A stretch of DNA of 64,000 bases from CAMFLJ01 sp963702555. Lineage in GTDB: Bacteria > Actinomycetota > Acidimicrobiia > Acidimicrobiales > Acidimicrobilacustridaceae. Position 1 is the first letter of the stretch, and every line of letters begins with the position of its first letter. The notes beneath the pieces are model-generated. The model was not told the origin of the DNA. It was given only the letters and a program-made list of their open reading frames with translations, and did not search any database. Below, in pieces: positions 43,814-51,462 of this stretch. The position numbers and the translations under genes were made by a program. The stretch is from contig CAVPCW010000010.1 in NCBI GenBank assembly GCA_963702555.1, positions 248,001 to 312,000 on the forward strand, read 5' to 3'.

Positions 43814-44440
43814 TCACTGGTTGGTGCCGGCGCGCTGGGTGCCGGTGAACGTGTAGTCGATCACCGAGGTCTGGGCCTGGAGCGTGTTGCCGGCAGCGCC
43901 CGGCAGGGTCAGGGTCACGCGCAGGTTGTTGGTGGCGGAGGCCGTCAGGGCGAGGTTCGTCAGCGCCAGGTTGGTGCCGATCACCGGGGTGCTGGCGAGC
44001 ACCGACGAGGTGGTGCCGCTGCAGGTGTAGGTGTACGGGATCGCCGACTCGGTCCAGGCCACCGAGCACTTGTCGATGGTCATCTGGAGACCGGTGACGG
44101 TGTCGGTGTTGAGCAGCGAGCTCGTGGTGGCGCTGGTCGTGAGGGTGATGTCGGCCAGGTCGATGGTGCCGGTGTTGCTGACCGTGACGGCGCGCTGGAT
44201 GGTGTCGCCGGCAGCGATGTTCGAGGCGCCCACGGTGAGGCGGTTGCCGGCGGCGTTGGCGCCGATGCCGGCGAGGCTGACGGTGCCGGAGTCGACCGAC
44301 TGGGCGGCGTTGGTGGTGCCGGTGAACGCAGCGAAGGCCGCGCCGCCGACGCCGGCCGCGGTGAGGGCGACGAGGCCGCCGGTGACGAGGGCCTTGGTGC
44401 GCGTGGAGGTGCGCTTGGCCTTGGGGAGGGAGTGCTTCAT
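43814..44440 (-). CDS. TasA/camelysin-like exported protein 2 (SipW-type signal peptide)
   Basis: A 208-residue paralogue of the protein at 40683, the same length to the residue. The start MKHSLPKAKRTSTRTKALVT and signal end VGGAAFAAFTGTTNAAQS match copy 1; differences are mostly conservative changes in the first and last thirds. It is the first gene of the cluster, 36 bp before the peptidase gene, so both are likely one mRNA. Expected to be cut by the SipW-type domain and shown at the surface as a matrix or fibre protein. Confidence 0.8.
   Translation of the reverse strand: MKHSLPKAKRTSTRTKALVTGGLVALTAAGVGGAAFAAFTGTTNAAQSVDSGTVSLAGIGANAAGNRLTVGASNIAAGDTIQRAVTVSNTGTIDLADITLTTSATTSSLLNTDTVTGLQMTIDKCSVAWTESAIPYTYTCSGTTSSVLASTPVIGTNLALTNLALTASATNNLRVTLTLPGAAGNTLQAQTSVIDYTFTGTQRAGTNQ
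43952..44132. repeat. 181-bp exact repeat, copy 2
   Basis: Identical to 40821-41001. The perfect block ends sharply on both sides within otherwise diverged paralogous genes. Confidence 0.85.
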
Positions 44441-44557
44441 GAGGTGGGGGTCCTTTCGGGTGGGGCAGGGACGGGTGCACGCCCCCGGCGGCGGAGAGGG
44501 GTGCACATCTCCGGCTCCACCCGATCGGAAGGTTTCTAGGGTCAGCCTGAGCAGGTA

Positions 44558-44571
44558 GGTACGGATGTACC
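44558..44571 (-). promoter_or_regulatory. shared palindrome upstream of TasA-like gene 2
   Basis: GGTACGGATGTACC, the same inverted repeat as 41407-41420, 118 bp before the start codon. TAGAAA follows on the coding strand after 19 nt. The 300-bp region 44441-44740 holds this promoter and the terminator at 44655; nothing else was seen. Confidence 0.6.
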
Positions 44572-44654
44572 AATAGAAAGACTCAAGGACGTCAACATGG
44601 GGTCAAGATCGGGTCCCGCCGCCGGCGAATCCCCTGGCCACAGGCGAAAACGGC

Positions 44655-44684
44655 CAGAGCCGCCCGCTGGTACGGGCGGCTCTG
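44655..44684 (-). terminator. terminator of the D-aminoacylase-like gene
   Basis: Perfect 12-bp stem (CAGAGCCGCCCG / CGGGCGGCTCTG) with a 6-nt loop, 57 nt downstream of the stop codon at 44741 on the minus strand. Confidence 0.7.
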
Positions 44685-44740
44685 TGTGGGAGGCGACGAG
44701 CGTCGCCCCGTGTCGGTGTCCCGGCGGCGCCGGGGGTGGC

Positions 44741-46462
44741 TCAGGGCTCGACGGTGTAGGTGTCGACGCCCGACTTGAGCAGGGTGCCCGGGGTGGCGCC
44801 GGTGGCCTGGCCGTCGACGATGACGGCGGTGCCGTTGACCAGCACCCGCTCGACGCCGTACGAGCCGGCGGTGAGGCGTTCGCAGCCGCCGGGCAGGTCG
44901 GCGACCATCCGGGCGTTCTCGGACCCGATGGTCTCGGGGTCGATGACCACGATGTCGGCGAGGCGGCCCTCGGCGAGGACACCGCGGTCGCGCAGGCCGA
45001 AGTACTCGGCCGGCACCTGCGTCATGAGGTGCACCGCCTTCTCGACCGGGATGAGCTTGCGGCCCCGGATCATGTCGCCGAGGAAGCGGGTGGGGTAGGT
45101 GGCCCCGCACATGCGGTCGAGGTGGGCGCCGGCGTCGGAGCCGCCGATCATCGCCCGGGGGTCGTTCCAGACCTCGGTGCGCATGGCCCAGTCGGCGTCG
45201 GTCTTGTCCTTCGGGGCCGGCCACAGCACCGTGCGCAGCTCGTCGGCGACGACGATGTCGAGCAGGGTGTCGAACGGCTCGGTGCCGCGCTCGGCGGCGA
45301 TGTCCTTCACGACCCGGTTCGAGAGGCCCTCGTTGGCGGGGGAGAAGGTGTCGCCGATGACGTACTCGTCCCAGTCGGCCAGGCGGCGGTAGACCCCGGC
45401 CTCCTGCGACTGCGAGGCGGCCAGCAGCTGCGCGCGGACCTCGGGGTCCTTCAGCCTGGCGACGCGCTCGGCCACCGGCACCGACAGCGCCTCCTGCCAA
45501 CCGGGGAGCAGCCAGATGCCGCAGAACGTGAGGAAGTTCATGTTCATGGGCACCAGCACCGGCATGGTGAGCGCCACCACGCGGCCGCCCTTGGCCCGGG
45601 CGCTGTCGTAGGCCGACAGCTGGCGGGGGGCCCGGTCGGCCTCGCGGCTGTCGACGGTGAGCACGTTCCAGTTGAGGGGTCGGTTGGCGGCGGCGCTGAG
45701 GTCGCCGAGCAGCTCGATCTCGTCGTCGGCGAAGCGGTCGAGGCATCCGGCCACGATGCCCTCGAGGGTGGTGCCCTCGTGGCGGCCGGTCTCGGTGGCG
45801 AGGGCCATGAGCTCCTCGTCGGTGGCCCAGCGGGAGGGGACGGGCTGGCCGTCGCCGTCGCTGTGGCTGCCCGACTTGGTGAACGACCAACCCAGGGCGC
45901 CGACCTCGATGGCCTTGCGCAGCTCGTCGACCATGGCGTCGATCTGCTCGGGCGTGGCCTCGTTGCCGACGGACTCCTGGCCCATGACGTAGCGGCGGAT
46001 GGCGCAGTGGCCCACGAGGAAGCCGGCGTTGACGGCGATCTTGCCCTCGAGCAGGTTCAGGTACTCCTCGAAGGTCTCCCAGCTCCAGTCGACCTGCTGC
46101 AGGGCGGGGAGGGGCATGCCCTCGACCCGCGACATCATGCGCTGGAGGTAGTCGGCCTCGGCCGGGTCGGGCCGCAGCGGAGCGAGGGTGAAGCCGCAGT
46201 TGCCGGCGATGACGGTGGTGACGCCGTGGTTGGCCGACGGGGTGGCGCCCGGGTCCCAGAGCAGCTGCGCGTCGTAGTGGGTGTGGGGGTCGACGATGCC
46301 CGGCATGACGATGCGGCCGGTGGCGTCGGTGACGATGGCGGCCTCTTCGTCGACCTGGCCCACCGCGACGATGCGGCCGTCGCGGATCCCGACATCGGCC
46401 ACGCGGCCCGGTGCCCCGGTGCCGTCGATCACGGTCCCACCCTTGATGACCTCGTCGAGCAT
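44741..46462 (-). CDS. N-acyl-D-amino-acid deacylase-like amidohydrolase
   Basis: A 573-residue zinc amidohydrolase of the D-aminoacylase (Amidohydro_3) group. The metal motif is VDPHTHYDAQ (His60, His62), followed by GHCAIRRYVMG, the middle GWSFTKSGSH, the Asp-bearing GGSDAGAHLDR and the C-terminal GRLADIVVIDPETIG. Such enzymes hydrolyse N-acyl amino acids or cyclic amides. The second ATG (46462) is chosen because GGGAGG lies 7 nt before it. It is divergent from the LLM gene at 46590, with the operator at 46499 between them. Confidence 0.87.
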   Translation of the reverse strand: MLDEVIKGGTVIDGTGAPGRVADVGIRDGRIVAVGQVDEEAAIVTDATGRIVMPGIVDPHTHYDAQLLWDPGATPSANHGVTTVIAGNCGFTLAPLRPDPAEADYLQRMMSRVEGMPLPALQQVDWSWETFEEYLNLLEGKIAVNAGFLVGHCAIRRYVMGQESVGNEATPEQIDAMVDELRKAIEVGALGWSFTKSGSHSDGDGQPVPSRWATDEELMALATETGRHEGTTLEGIVAGCLDRFADDEIELLGDLSAAANRPLNWNVLTVDSREADRAPRQLSAYDSARAKGGRVVALTMPVLVPMNMNFLTFCGIWLLPGWQEALSVPVAERVARLKDPEVRAQLLAASQSQEAGVYRRLADWDEYVIGDTFSPANEGLSNRVVKDIAAERGTEPFDTLLDIVVADELRTVLWPAPKDKTDADWAMRTEVWNDPRAMIGGSDAGAHLDRMCGATYPTRFLGDMIRGRKLIPVEKAVHLMTQVPAEYFGLRDRGVLAEGRLADIVVIDPETIGSENARMVADLPGGCERLTAGSYGVERVLVNGTAVIVDGQATGATPGTLLKSGVDTYTVEP

Positions 46463-46498
46463 GAGCCCTCCCATCGAGCCGGCGTGGCCGGCGACGTT

Positions 46499-46515
46499 TC
46501 TGACGGTTCGTCAGA
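46499..46515. promoter_or_regulatory. TetR-type operator, site 4, in a divergent promoter
   Basis: TCTGACGGTTCGTCAGA lies between the two divergent genes. On the minus strand TAATCT (46513-46518) at its edge is a good -10 for the D-aminoacylase-like gene. On the plus strand TAGGGT (about 46546) may serve the LLM gene. Confidence 0.75.
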
Positions 46516-46589
46516 TTACACGTCCTGGGCTGCCGCGCCAGCCGGTAGGGTCCGGCCGTTCCTGCGCCCGCGGGACGAAGGGGGCCACC

Positions 46590-47484
46590 ATGACGATCCG
46601 GTTCTGGCACACCACCGCGTGGATGCCGCCCGAGGTGTTCGCACCGCTGGCGATGGCCTGTGAGGACGCCGGCTTCGAGGGCGTGCTCGTCTCCGACCAC
46701 CTCCTGTTCCCCGACGAGCTCGACTCGGCCTACCCGTACCACGACGACGGCGAGCCCGGCTGGGTCGCCGCCACGCCGTGGATCGATCCCTGGGTCGCCA
46801 TCGGTGCCATGGCCTCGGTCACGACGCGCCTGCGGTTCTCGCACAACGTGTACGTGTTCCCGCTGCGGCGCCCGGTGGAGGTCGCCAAGCTGGCGTCGTC
46901 GGCGGCCGCCGTCTCCGGCGGTCGGGTCGCACTGGGCGCGGGTGTCGGGTGGATGAAGGAGGAGTTCGACATCCTCGGCGAGGACCACCACACCCGTGGG
47001 GCCCGCACCGACGAGGGCCTCGAGGTCTGTCGCAAGCTCTGGACCGGCGAGCCGGTGAGCCACGACGGCCGCTTCTACTCGTTCCCCACCGTCACCATGT
47101 CGCCCGCCGCGCCCGGCGGCACCGTGCCCGTGTGGATCGGGGGCCACTCCGAGCCGGCGCTGCGGCGCGTCGGCGCGCAACGACGGCTGGATCGGCACGG
47201 CCTACCCCGTCGAGGACGCCGATGCCGTGCTCGACCGCCTCGACGCCGCCCTCGAGGCCGAGGGCCGGCGCCTCGGTGACGACGGCTTCGAGGTCATCCT
47301 CGGCCTCTACACCACCAACCCCTCCGACTTCCGGCGCTTCGCCGAGCGCGGCGTCACCGGCTTCCTGGCCGCCCCGGCGATGCTCAAGGGCGACCGCAGC
47401 GGTGCCCCCACGGCCACCGTCGACGACCGGCGGCGGGCCATCGCCGCCTTCGGCGAGACCGTCATCGCGCCGCTGAACGCCTGA
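46590..47484 (+). CDS. LLM-class F420-dependent oxidoreductase, one frameshift
   Basis: Luciferase-like fold enzyme of about 297 residues. Its parts are TIRFWHTTAWMPPEVFAPLA, GFEGVLVSDHLLFPDELDS, LRFSHNVYVFPLRRPVEVAK, SGGRVALGAGVGWMKEEFDI and VPVWIGGHSEPALRR, then in a second frame NDGWIGTAYPVEDADAVLDR to the end. One extra base lies near 47172-47181. It should be an F420H2-dependent reductase. Directly after a TCTGACG operator, it is likely co-regulated with the other LLM gene at 31818. Confidence 0.82.
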
Positions 47485-47529
47485 GTCGTCCTCCCGCGCT
47501 CGCTCACCCCTCACCTCGCCGAGGTCGGC

Positions 47530-47964
47530 TCAGGGGGTGCCTGACCAGTTGAGCTCCTCGTAGCGCCCAGCGATCCGCCACCCCTCGCCGGTGCGGCGGA
47601 GGGTGTCGTTGTAGAAGATGCCCGTCGAGATGAGCGACCGGGTGCCGTCGAACTCCATCGTCACGAAGCAGGCGACCGGCACCCGGGTCGTGGCGGTGTC
47701 GCCGTCGAGGTCCAGGCGCAGTCCGCCCGTGAGCCGCTGCGCGTCGACCATGATCGTGCGCAGCGACGCCAGCCAGGCCCGGTAGTCCGGGTAGCGCAGC
47801 GCTCCCTGCCCGAAGTCGCGCATGTCGATCTCCGCGTCAGGGGTGAAGGTCGTGTCGTAGGTCTCGAGGTCCCACGCCTCGGCGGCGGCGAGCTGGCGGT
47901 CGTACAGGTCGGCGATGGCGGCGCGGTCCTGCAGTTCCTCGAGGCTGTAGCGGCGGTCGGTCAC
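47530..47964 (-). CDS. NTF2/SnoaL-like protein
   Basis: A 144-residue single-domain protein of the cone-shaped NTF2-like fold (SnoaL_4 type). It has LEELQDRAAIADLYDRQLAAAEAWDLETYDTTF-type helices, PDAEIDMRDFG and the final strands WRIAGRYEELNW. Members include isomerases, dehydratases and ring-hydroxylation helpers; the catalytic type is not evident. GTG 47964 has GGAGGGGG just before it. The gene is divergent from the EthD gene at 48050. Confidence 0.75.
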   Translation of the reverse strand: MTDRRYSLEELQDRAAIADLYDRQLAAAEAWDLETYDTTFTPDAEIDMRDFGQGALRYPDYRAWLASLRTIMVDAQRLTGGLRLDLDGDTATTRVPVACFVTMEFDGTRSLISTGIFYNDTLRRTGEGWRIAGRYEELNWSGTP

Positions 47965-48049
47965 GTTCCCCCTCCGATCGGACCCCGGGTGGCCCGACGT
48001 GTCCGGTCGGAGGGTACCGTTCGGCCCGTCGTCGAGCCGGGGGGTCGGG

Positions 48050-48403
48050 ATGATCGTGTCGTTCACGCTGGTGAAGAAGCGGGAGGGCTTCACCGACGAG
48101 GAGTTCTTCGAGCGCTGGACCCGCCACACCCAGGAGTTCGACCTGAAGGACCATCCCTACATCACCAAGAACCGGTTGATGATGGTGGTCGGGGGGACCG
48201 ACTACGTCGGCATCGCCGAGAACCACTGGCCGGACGTCGAGAGCATGACGGCCACCTCCGCCTTCTACGAGGGCACCGACGCCGGGCGGGCCCACTGGGC
48301 CGACCTCCAGACGTTCATGGACATCGACAACAGCCCCACCCTCGTGGTCACCAGGGAGGCCGACGTGGCGGCGGCGAAGACGACCCTCACCTCGTTCTTC
48401 TGA
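48050..48403 (+). CDS. EthD-domain protein
   Basis: A 117-residue ferredoxin-like-fold protein of the EthD family. MIVSFTLVKKREGFTDEEFFERW is the typical beta-1/helix-1, and the late VTREADVAAAKTTL is the last helix. EthD proteins are needed with P450 or other oxidases in ether and steroid degradation by an unknown role. The TACCGT -10 candidate is near 48015. The stop overlaps the next start (ATGA). Confidence 0.75.
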   Translation: MIVSFTLVKKREGFTDEEFFERWTRHTQEFDLKDHPYITKNRLMMVVGGTDYVGIAENHWPDVESMTATSAFYEGTDAGRAHWADLQTFMDIDNSPTLVVTREADVAAAKTTLTSFF

Positions 48404-49752
48404 TGGCCGACGGAGGGCTGCCGGTCGAGCTCGAGGAGTGGGTCGCCGACGTCACCGGGGGGCGGGTGGTCGGCGCGACGCGTCACCTCGCCGGCGCGAG
48501 CCGCACGGCGTGGTCGGTCGACGTCGACCGCGACGGCGACCGCCAGGAGCTGTTCCTCCTCCGTGACACGGGTCGGGGTGGCGGGTCGTCGCGCGACGCC
48601 GCGGTGCTGGCCGCGCTCGCCGCCACCGATGTCCCCGTGCCGCAGGTGCACGGCGCCGACGCCGGCCTGCGGGTGGTGCTGCTCGAGCGGGTTCCCGGCC
48701 GTAGCGACTTCCCCGCGGTCGACGACGAGCGCGAGCGCGAGCCGACCGCAGGCCACCTGATGGAGGTCACCGCGGCCCTTCACCGGCTCGACCCGGCCGA
48801 CCTCGACATCGCCCACCTCCCGGCACCGGCCCCCGGCACCGACCACGCCGCGGCCCAGCTGGCGGCGCTCGAAGGGGTGGCGGCGATCATCGGCGACGAC
48901 CTCCACCCGCTCTTCTGCTCGGGGCTGGCGTGGCTGCGCCGCCACGTCCCTCCCGACACCGGGCGCACCGCGCTCGTGCACAGCGACATGGGCCCGGGGA
49001 ACTTCCTGGCGGCCGGCGGGAGGGTCACGGCGGTCCTCGACTGGGAGGTGGCCCACTGGGGCGACCCGATGGAGGACCTCGCGGCCATCGCGGTGCGCGA
49101 CATGGCCACGCCGGTCGGCGACCTCCCGACCCGTTACGCCGAGTACGAGGCAGCCGGCGGGCCGGCGGTCGACCTCGCCGCGGTCGGGTGGTACCGGGTG
49201 CTCGTGCTGGTGCGGAACTCGATGCTGATCGGGCTCGGGCTCGGGTTCGACGACCCGGCCACCGACCGGGCCGAGCTCACCATGTACCGGACGATGCTGA
49301 TGCGGGCCGCCGCCCTGGCGTTGTGCGACGCCGTCGGCGTCGAGCGTCCCGACGAGGCGCCGTTCGAGGCCGGGGCGCTGACCGACGAGCTGCGGTCCGT
49401 GGCCCATGCCTGGCGCGACCAGCGCGAGACCGTCGAGCCCGCGCTCACCGACGTGGTCGCCCGTCGCCGGGCCCACGGCGTGGCCGGTGTCCTCGGTGTG
49501 GTCGATCACCGGCTGCGCTTCGGCGCCGACCGCGACCGCCGCGAGCTCGACCAGCTGACCCACCTGCTGGGCCGGCGCCCGGGCTCCGTCGAGGAGGGGT
49601 TGGCGGAGGTCGCGCTGATCGCCGCTGAGGCCGACCGGGAGGTCGACGTCGTCACCTACGTCGCGCGCCACCTCATCCGAGAGTCGATGCTGCTCGAGCC
49701 CCTCCTGGGTGAGCTCGCCGACCGCCACCCGCAACGACTGGAGGTCCGGTGA
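48403..49752 (+). CDS. phosphotransferase (APH fold) with C-terminal extension
   Basis: A 449-residue kinase-fold protein. Its parts are the glycine/Lys region (AGASRTAWSVDVDRDGDRQ to FLLRDTG), VPVPQVHGADAGLRVVLLERVPG, the catalytic loop LVHSDMGPGNF (HxDxxxxN complete) and VLDWEVAHWGDPMEDLAAI. The last 110 residues form a helical domain beyond the usual length. Co-translated with the EthD gene before and the DUF7064-like gene after; relatives phosphorylate small alcohols or acyl-CoA products. It is a paralogue of the frameshifted gene at 19066, but with the canonical His. Confidence 0.83.
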   Translation: MADGGLPVELEEWVADVTGGRVVGATRHLAGASRTAWSVDVDRDGDRQELFLLRDTGRGGGSSRDAAVLAALAATDVPVPQVHGADAGLRVVLLERVPGRSDFPAVDDEREREPTAGHLMEVTAALHRLDPADLDIAHLPAPAPGTDHAAAQLAALEGVAAIIGDDLHPLFCSGLAWLRRHVPPDTGRTALVHSDMGPGNFLAAGGRVTAVLDWEVAHWGDPMEDLAAIAVRDMATPVGDLPTRYAEYEAAGGPAVDLAAVGWYRVLVLVRNSMLIGLGLGFDDPATDRAELTMYRTMLMRAAALALCDAVGVERPDEAPFEAGALTDELRSVAHAWRDQRETVEPALTDVVARRRAHGVAGVLGVVDHRLRFGADRDRRELDQLTHLLGRRPGSVEEGLAEVALIAAEADREVDVVTYVARHLIRESMLLEPLLGELADRHPQRLEVR

Positions 49753-50693
49753 CCATCGTCGGCAACCCGCCCGAGCCGTCGGTCGTCCCGGAGGACGACG
49801 GCTACCACCCGCCGACCTCCGACGACCCGACGTGGATCGAGACGGCCTGGTTCCCGTTCTGGCTGCCGGACCTCGACGCGTCGGTCCACGTCCGCGTGTG
49901 GTTCCGGCCCAACGAGGGCGTCCAGGGCGGGGCCGTCAGCGCCTGGCGGGGCGAGAACCGCTACCTCGCCTACGACGCCTGGACCGCCGAGCTCACCGCG
50001 CCGCCGGATCTGCGTGACCTGCGGACCGCCGACGGGTTCCACCTCGAGTGCCTCGAGCCGTTGGAGGCGTACCGGATCCGTCACCGCACCGACGCCCTCG
50101 AGCTCGACCTCACCTTCCGGGCCCTGATGGAGCCGAACCCCGTCGCCCCCGAGGAGTCGCCGGGGATGTTCGACGGCCACCTCGAGCAGCCCGGGCGGGT
50201 GCAGGGGAGGGTGCGCCTCCGCGACCACTGGCATGACGTCGACTGCGCGTCGGTCCGCGACCGCTCGTGGGGCCCACGCACGATGCGGCCCGGCCTGCGG
50301 CTCGGGAACGCCCACGGCACCGCGGTCGACGGGAACGCCTTCTTCGTCTACGTGAACCCCGATCCCGACGGCCGCGACGCGATCACCGGCGGGTACTGGC
50401 AGGTCGACGGGCAGGCCGCGCGGCTGGTGGCGGGGGAGCGTCGCACCGAGCTCGACGGTGACTTCCCGACGGCGGTGGTGGTCGACGCCACCGACGCCCT
50501 CGGCCGCCGCCTCGTCGTGCGCGGTGAGTGCCGCAACCGGCAGTCGGTCGACGCCGGCAACGACCTGTACGCGGTGCTGAACCTGGTGCGATGGGACCTC
50601 GGTGGCGGGGCGGTGGCCTGGGGCGAGAACCACGACATCTGGTCCAGGACGGACTGGATCGCGGCGGGCCGGGCCCCGCTCCCGTCCCGCTGA
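49749..50693 (+). CDS. DUF7064-like protein, unknown function
   Basis: A 314-residue soluble protein of the AttH/DUF7064-DUF7065-like lipocalin-related group. Typical elements are WIETAWFPFWLPD, the two beta-barrel halves and the family signature VRDRSWGPRTM in the middle. It is GTGA-coupled to the phosphotransferase gene. The family often stands in sterol and terpenoid degradation clusters. The reaction is not known; a CrtC-like hydratase or a lipid-binding role is possible. Confidence 0.7.
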   Translation: MTIVGNPPEPSVVPEDDGYHPPTSDDPTWIETAWFPFWLPDLDASVHVRVWFRPNEGVQGGAVSAWRGENRYLAYDAWTAELTAPPDLRDLRTADGFHLECLEPLEAYRIRHRTDALELDLTFRALMEPNPVAPEESPGMFDGHLEQPGRVQGRVRLRDHWHDVDCASVRDRSWGPRTMRPGLRLGNAHGTAVDGNAFFVYVNPDPDGRDAITGGYWQVDGQAARLVAGERRTELDGDFPTAVVVDATDALGRRLVVRGECRNRQSVDAGNDLYAVLNLVRWDLGGGAVAWGENHDIWSRTDWIAAGRAPLPSR

Positions 50694-50809
50694 TCGCGGG
50701 GATCCGGAAAGGAATCCGACAGACCGGGAATAGTCCTCCGGATTTAGTGTTAATTAGCTCCGACCGGGACGGACCGGTCCACGTTCTCTACACAACCGGA
50801 GCAGATCCT

Positions 50810-51349
50810 GTGAACACCACCAAGAAGAAGACCGCCGTACTGGTCGGCGCCATCGCCGCCGTGAGCCTGCTGTTCGCAGCCTGCGGGAGCAGCAGCTCCG
50901 ACTCGAAGTCGGAGACCACGACCACCATGGCCGCGGCCGAGGCGTCCACCATCGTGTCCGCCGCCGCAGGCGACGCGCAGTTCTCCACCCTCGTGAAGGC
51001 CGTCACCACCGCCGGCCTCGTCGAAACGCTCTCGGGCCCCGGCCCCTTCACTGTCTTCGCTCCCACCGACGACGCCTTCGCCAAGCTGCCCGCCGGCACC
51101 CTCGAAGGCCTCACCCCGGCCGAGCTGAAGTCGATCCTCACCTACCACGTGGTGCAGGGTGAGGTCATGGCCGCCGACGTGACGACGGGTCCGGTGAAGA
51201 CGGTGAACGGTGAGGACATCACCATCACGGTCAGCGGCGACAAGGTCACCATCACCGACGCCAAGGGCAACACGGTGAACGTGGTGAAGACCGACATCGT
51301 CACCGACAACGGCGTCATCCACGTGATCGACGGCGTCCTGCTGCCCTGA
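50810..51349 (+). CDS. fasciclin-domain lipoprotein
   Basis: A 179-residue secreted lipoprotein. VNTTKKKTAVLVGAIAAVSL is the signal and LFAACGSS the lipobox (Cys25). A single fasciclin (FAS1) domain has PGPFTVFAPTDDAFAKLP, LKSILTYHVVQGEVM and VIHVIDGVLLP, all hallmarks. It is likely a cell-surface adhesion protein, as in mycobacterial MPT70/83. GTG start after a weak GGAG. The 116-bp leader is AT-rich around 50735-50760 (TTAGTGTTAATTAGC), a probable promoter that is unusual for this genome. Confidence 0.88.
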   Translation: MNTTKKKTAVLVGAIAAVSLLFAACGSSSSDSKSETTTTMAAAEASTIVSAAAGDAQFSTLVKAVTTAGLVETLSGPGPFTVFAPTDDAFAKLPAGTLEGLTPAELKSILTYHVVQGEVMAADVTTGPVKTVNGEDITITVSGDKVTITDAKGNTVNVVKTDIVTDNGVIHVIDGVLLP

Positions 51350-51388
51350 TCCGAGCGCTGAACGCGGCGTCCGCCGCACCGATCGTCA

Positions 51389-51420
51389 CGAGGACCCCGG
51401 GCCCCTGCCCGGGGTCCTCG
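51389..51420 (+). terminator. terminator hairpin
   Basis: Perfect 13-bp stem (CGAGGACCCCGGG / CCCGGGGTCCTCG), 40 nt after the fasciclin stop codon. Confidence 0.75.
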
Positions 51421-51441
51421 TCGTTGTGACGTCCGCGATTC

Positions 51442-51458
51442 TCTGACGTATCGTCAGA
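51442..51458 (+). promoter_or_regulatory. TetR-type operator, site 5, containing the -10
   Basis: TCTGACGTATCGTCAGA is a perfect arm pair. Its centre supplies TATCGT (51449-51454) as a -10, 8 nt before ATG 51463. Operator, promoter and start codon thus nearly coincide, so repressor binding would cover the polymerase site of this leaderless gene. Confidence 0.75.
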
Positions 51459-51462
51459 ACTC

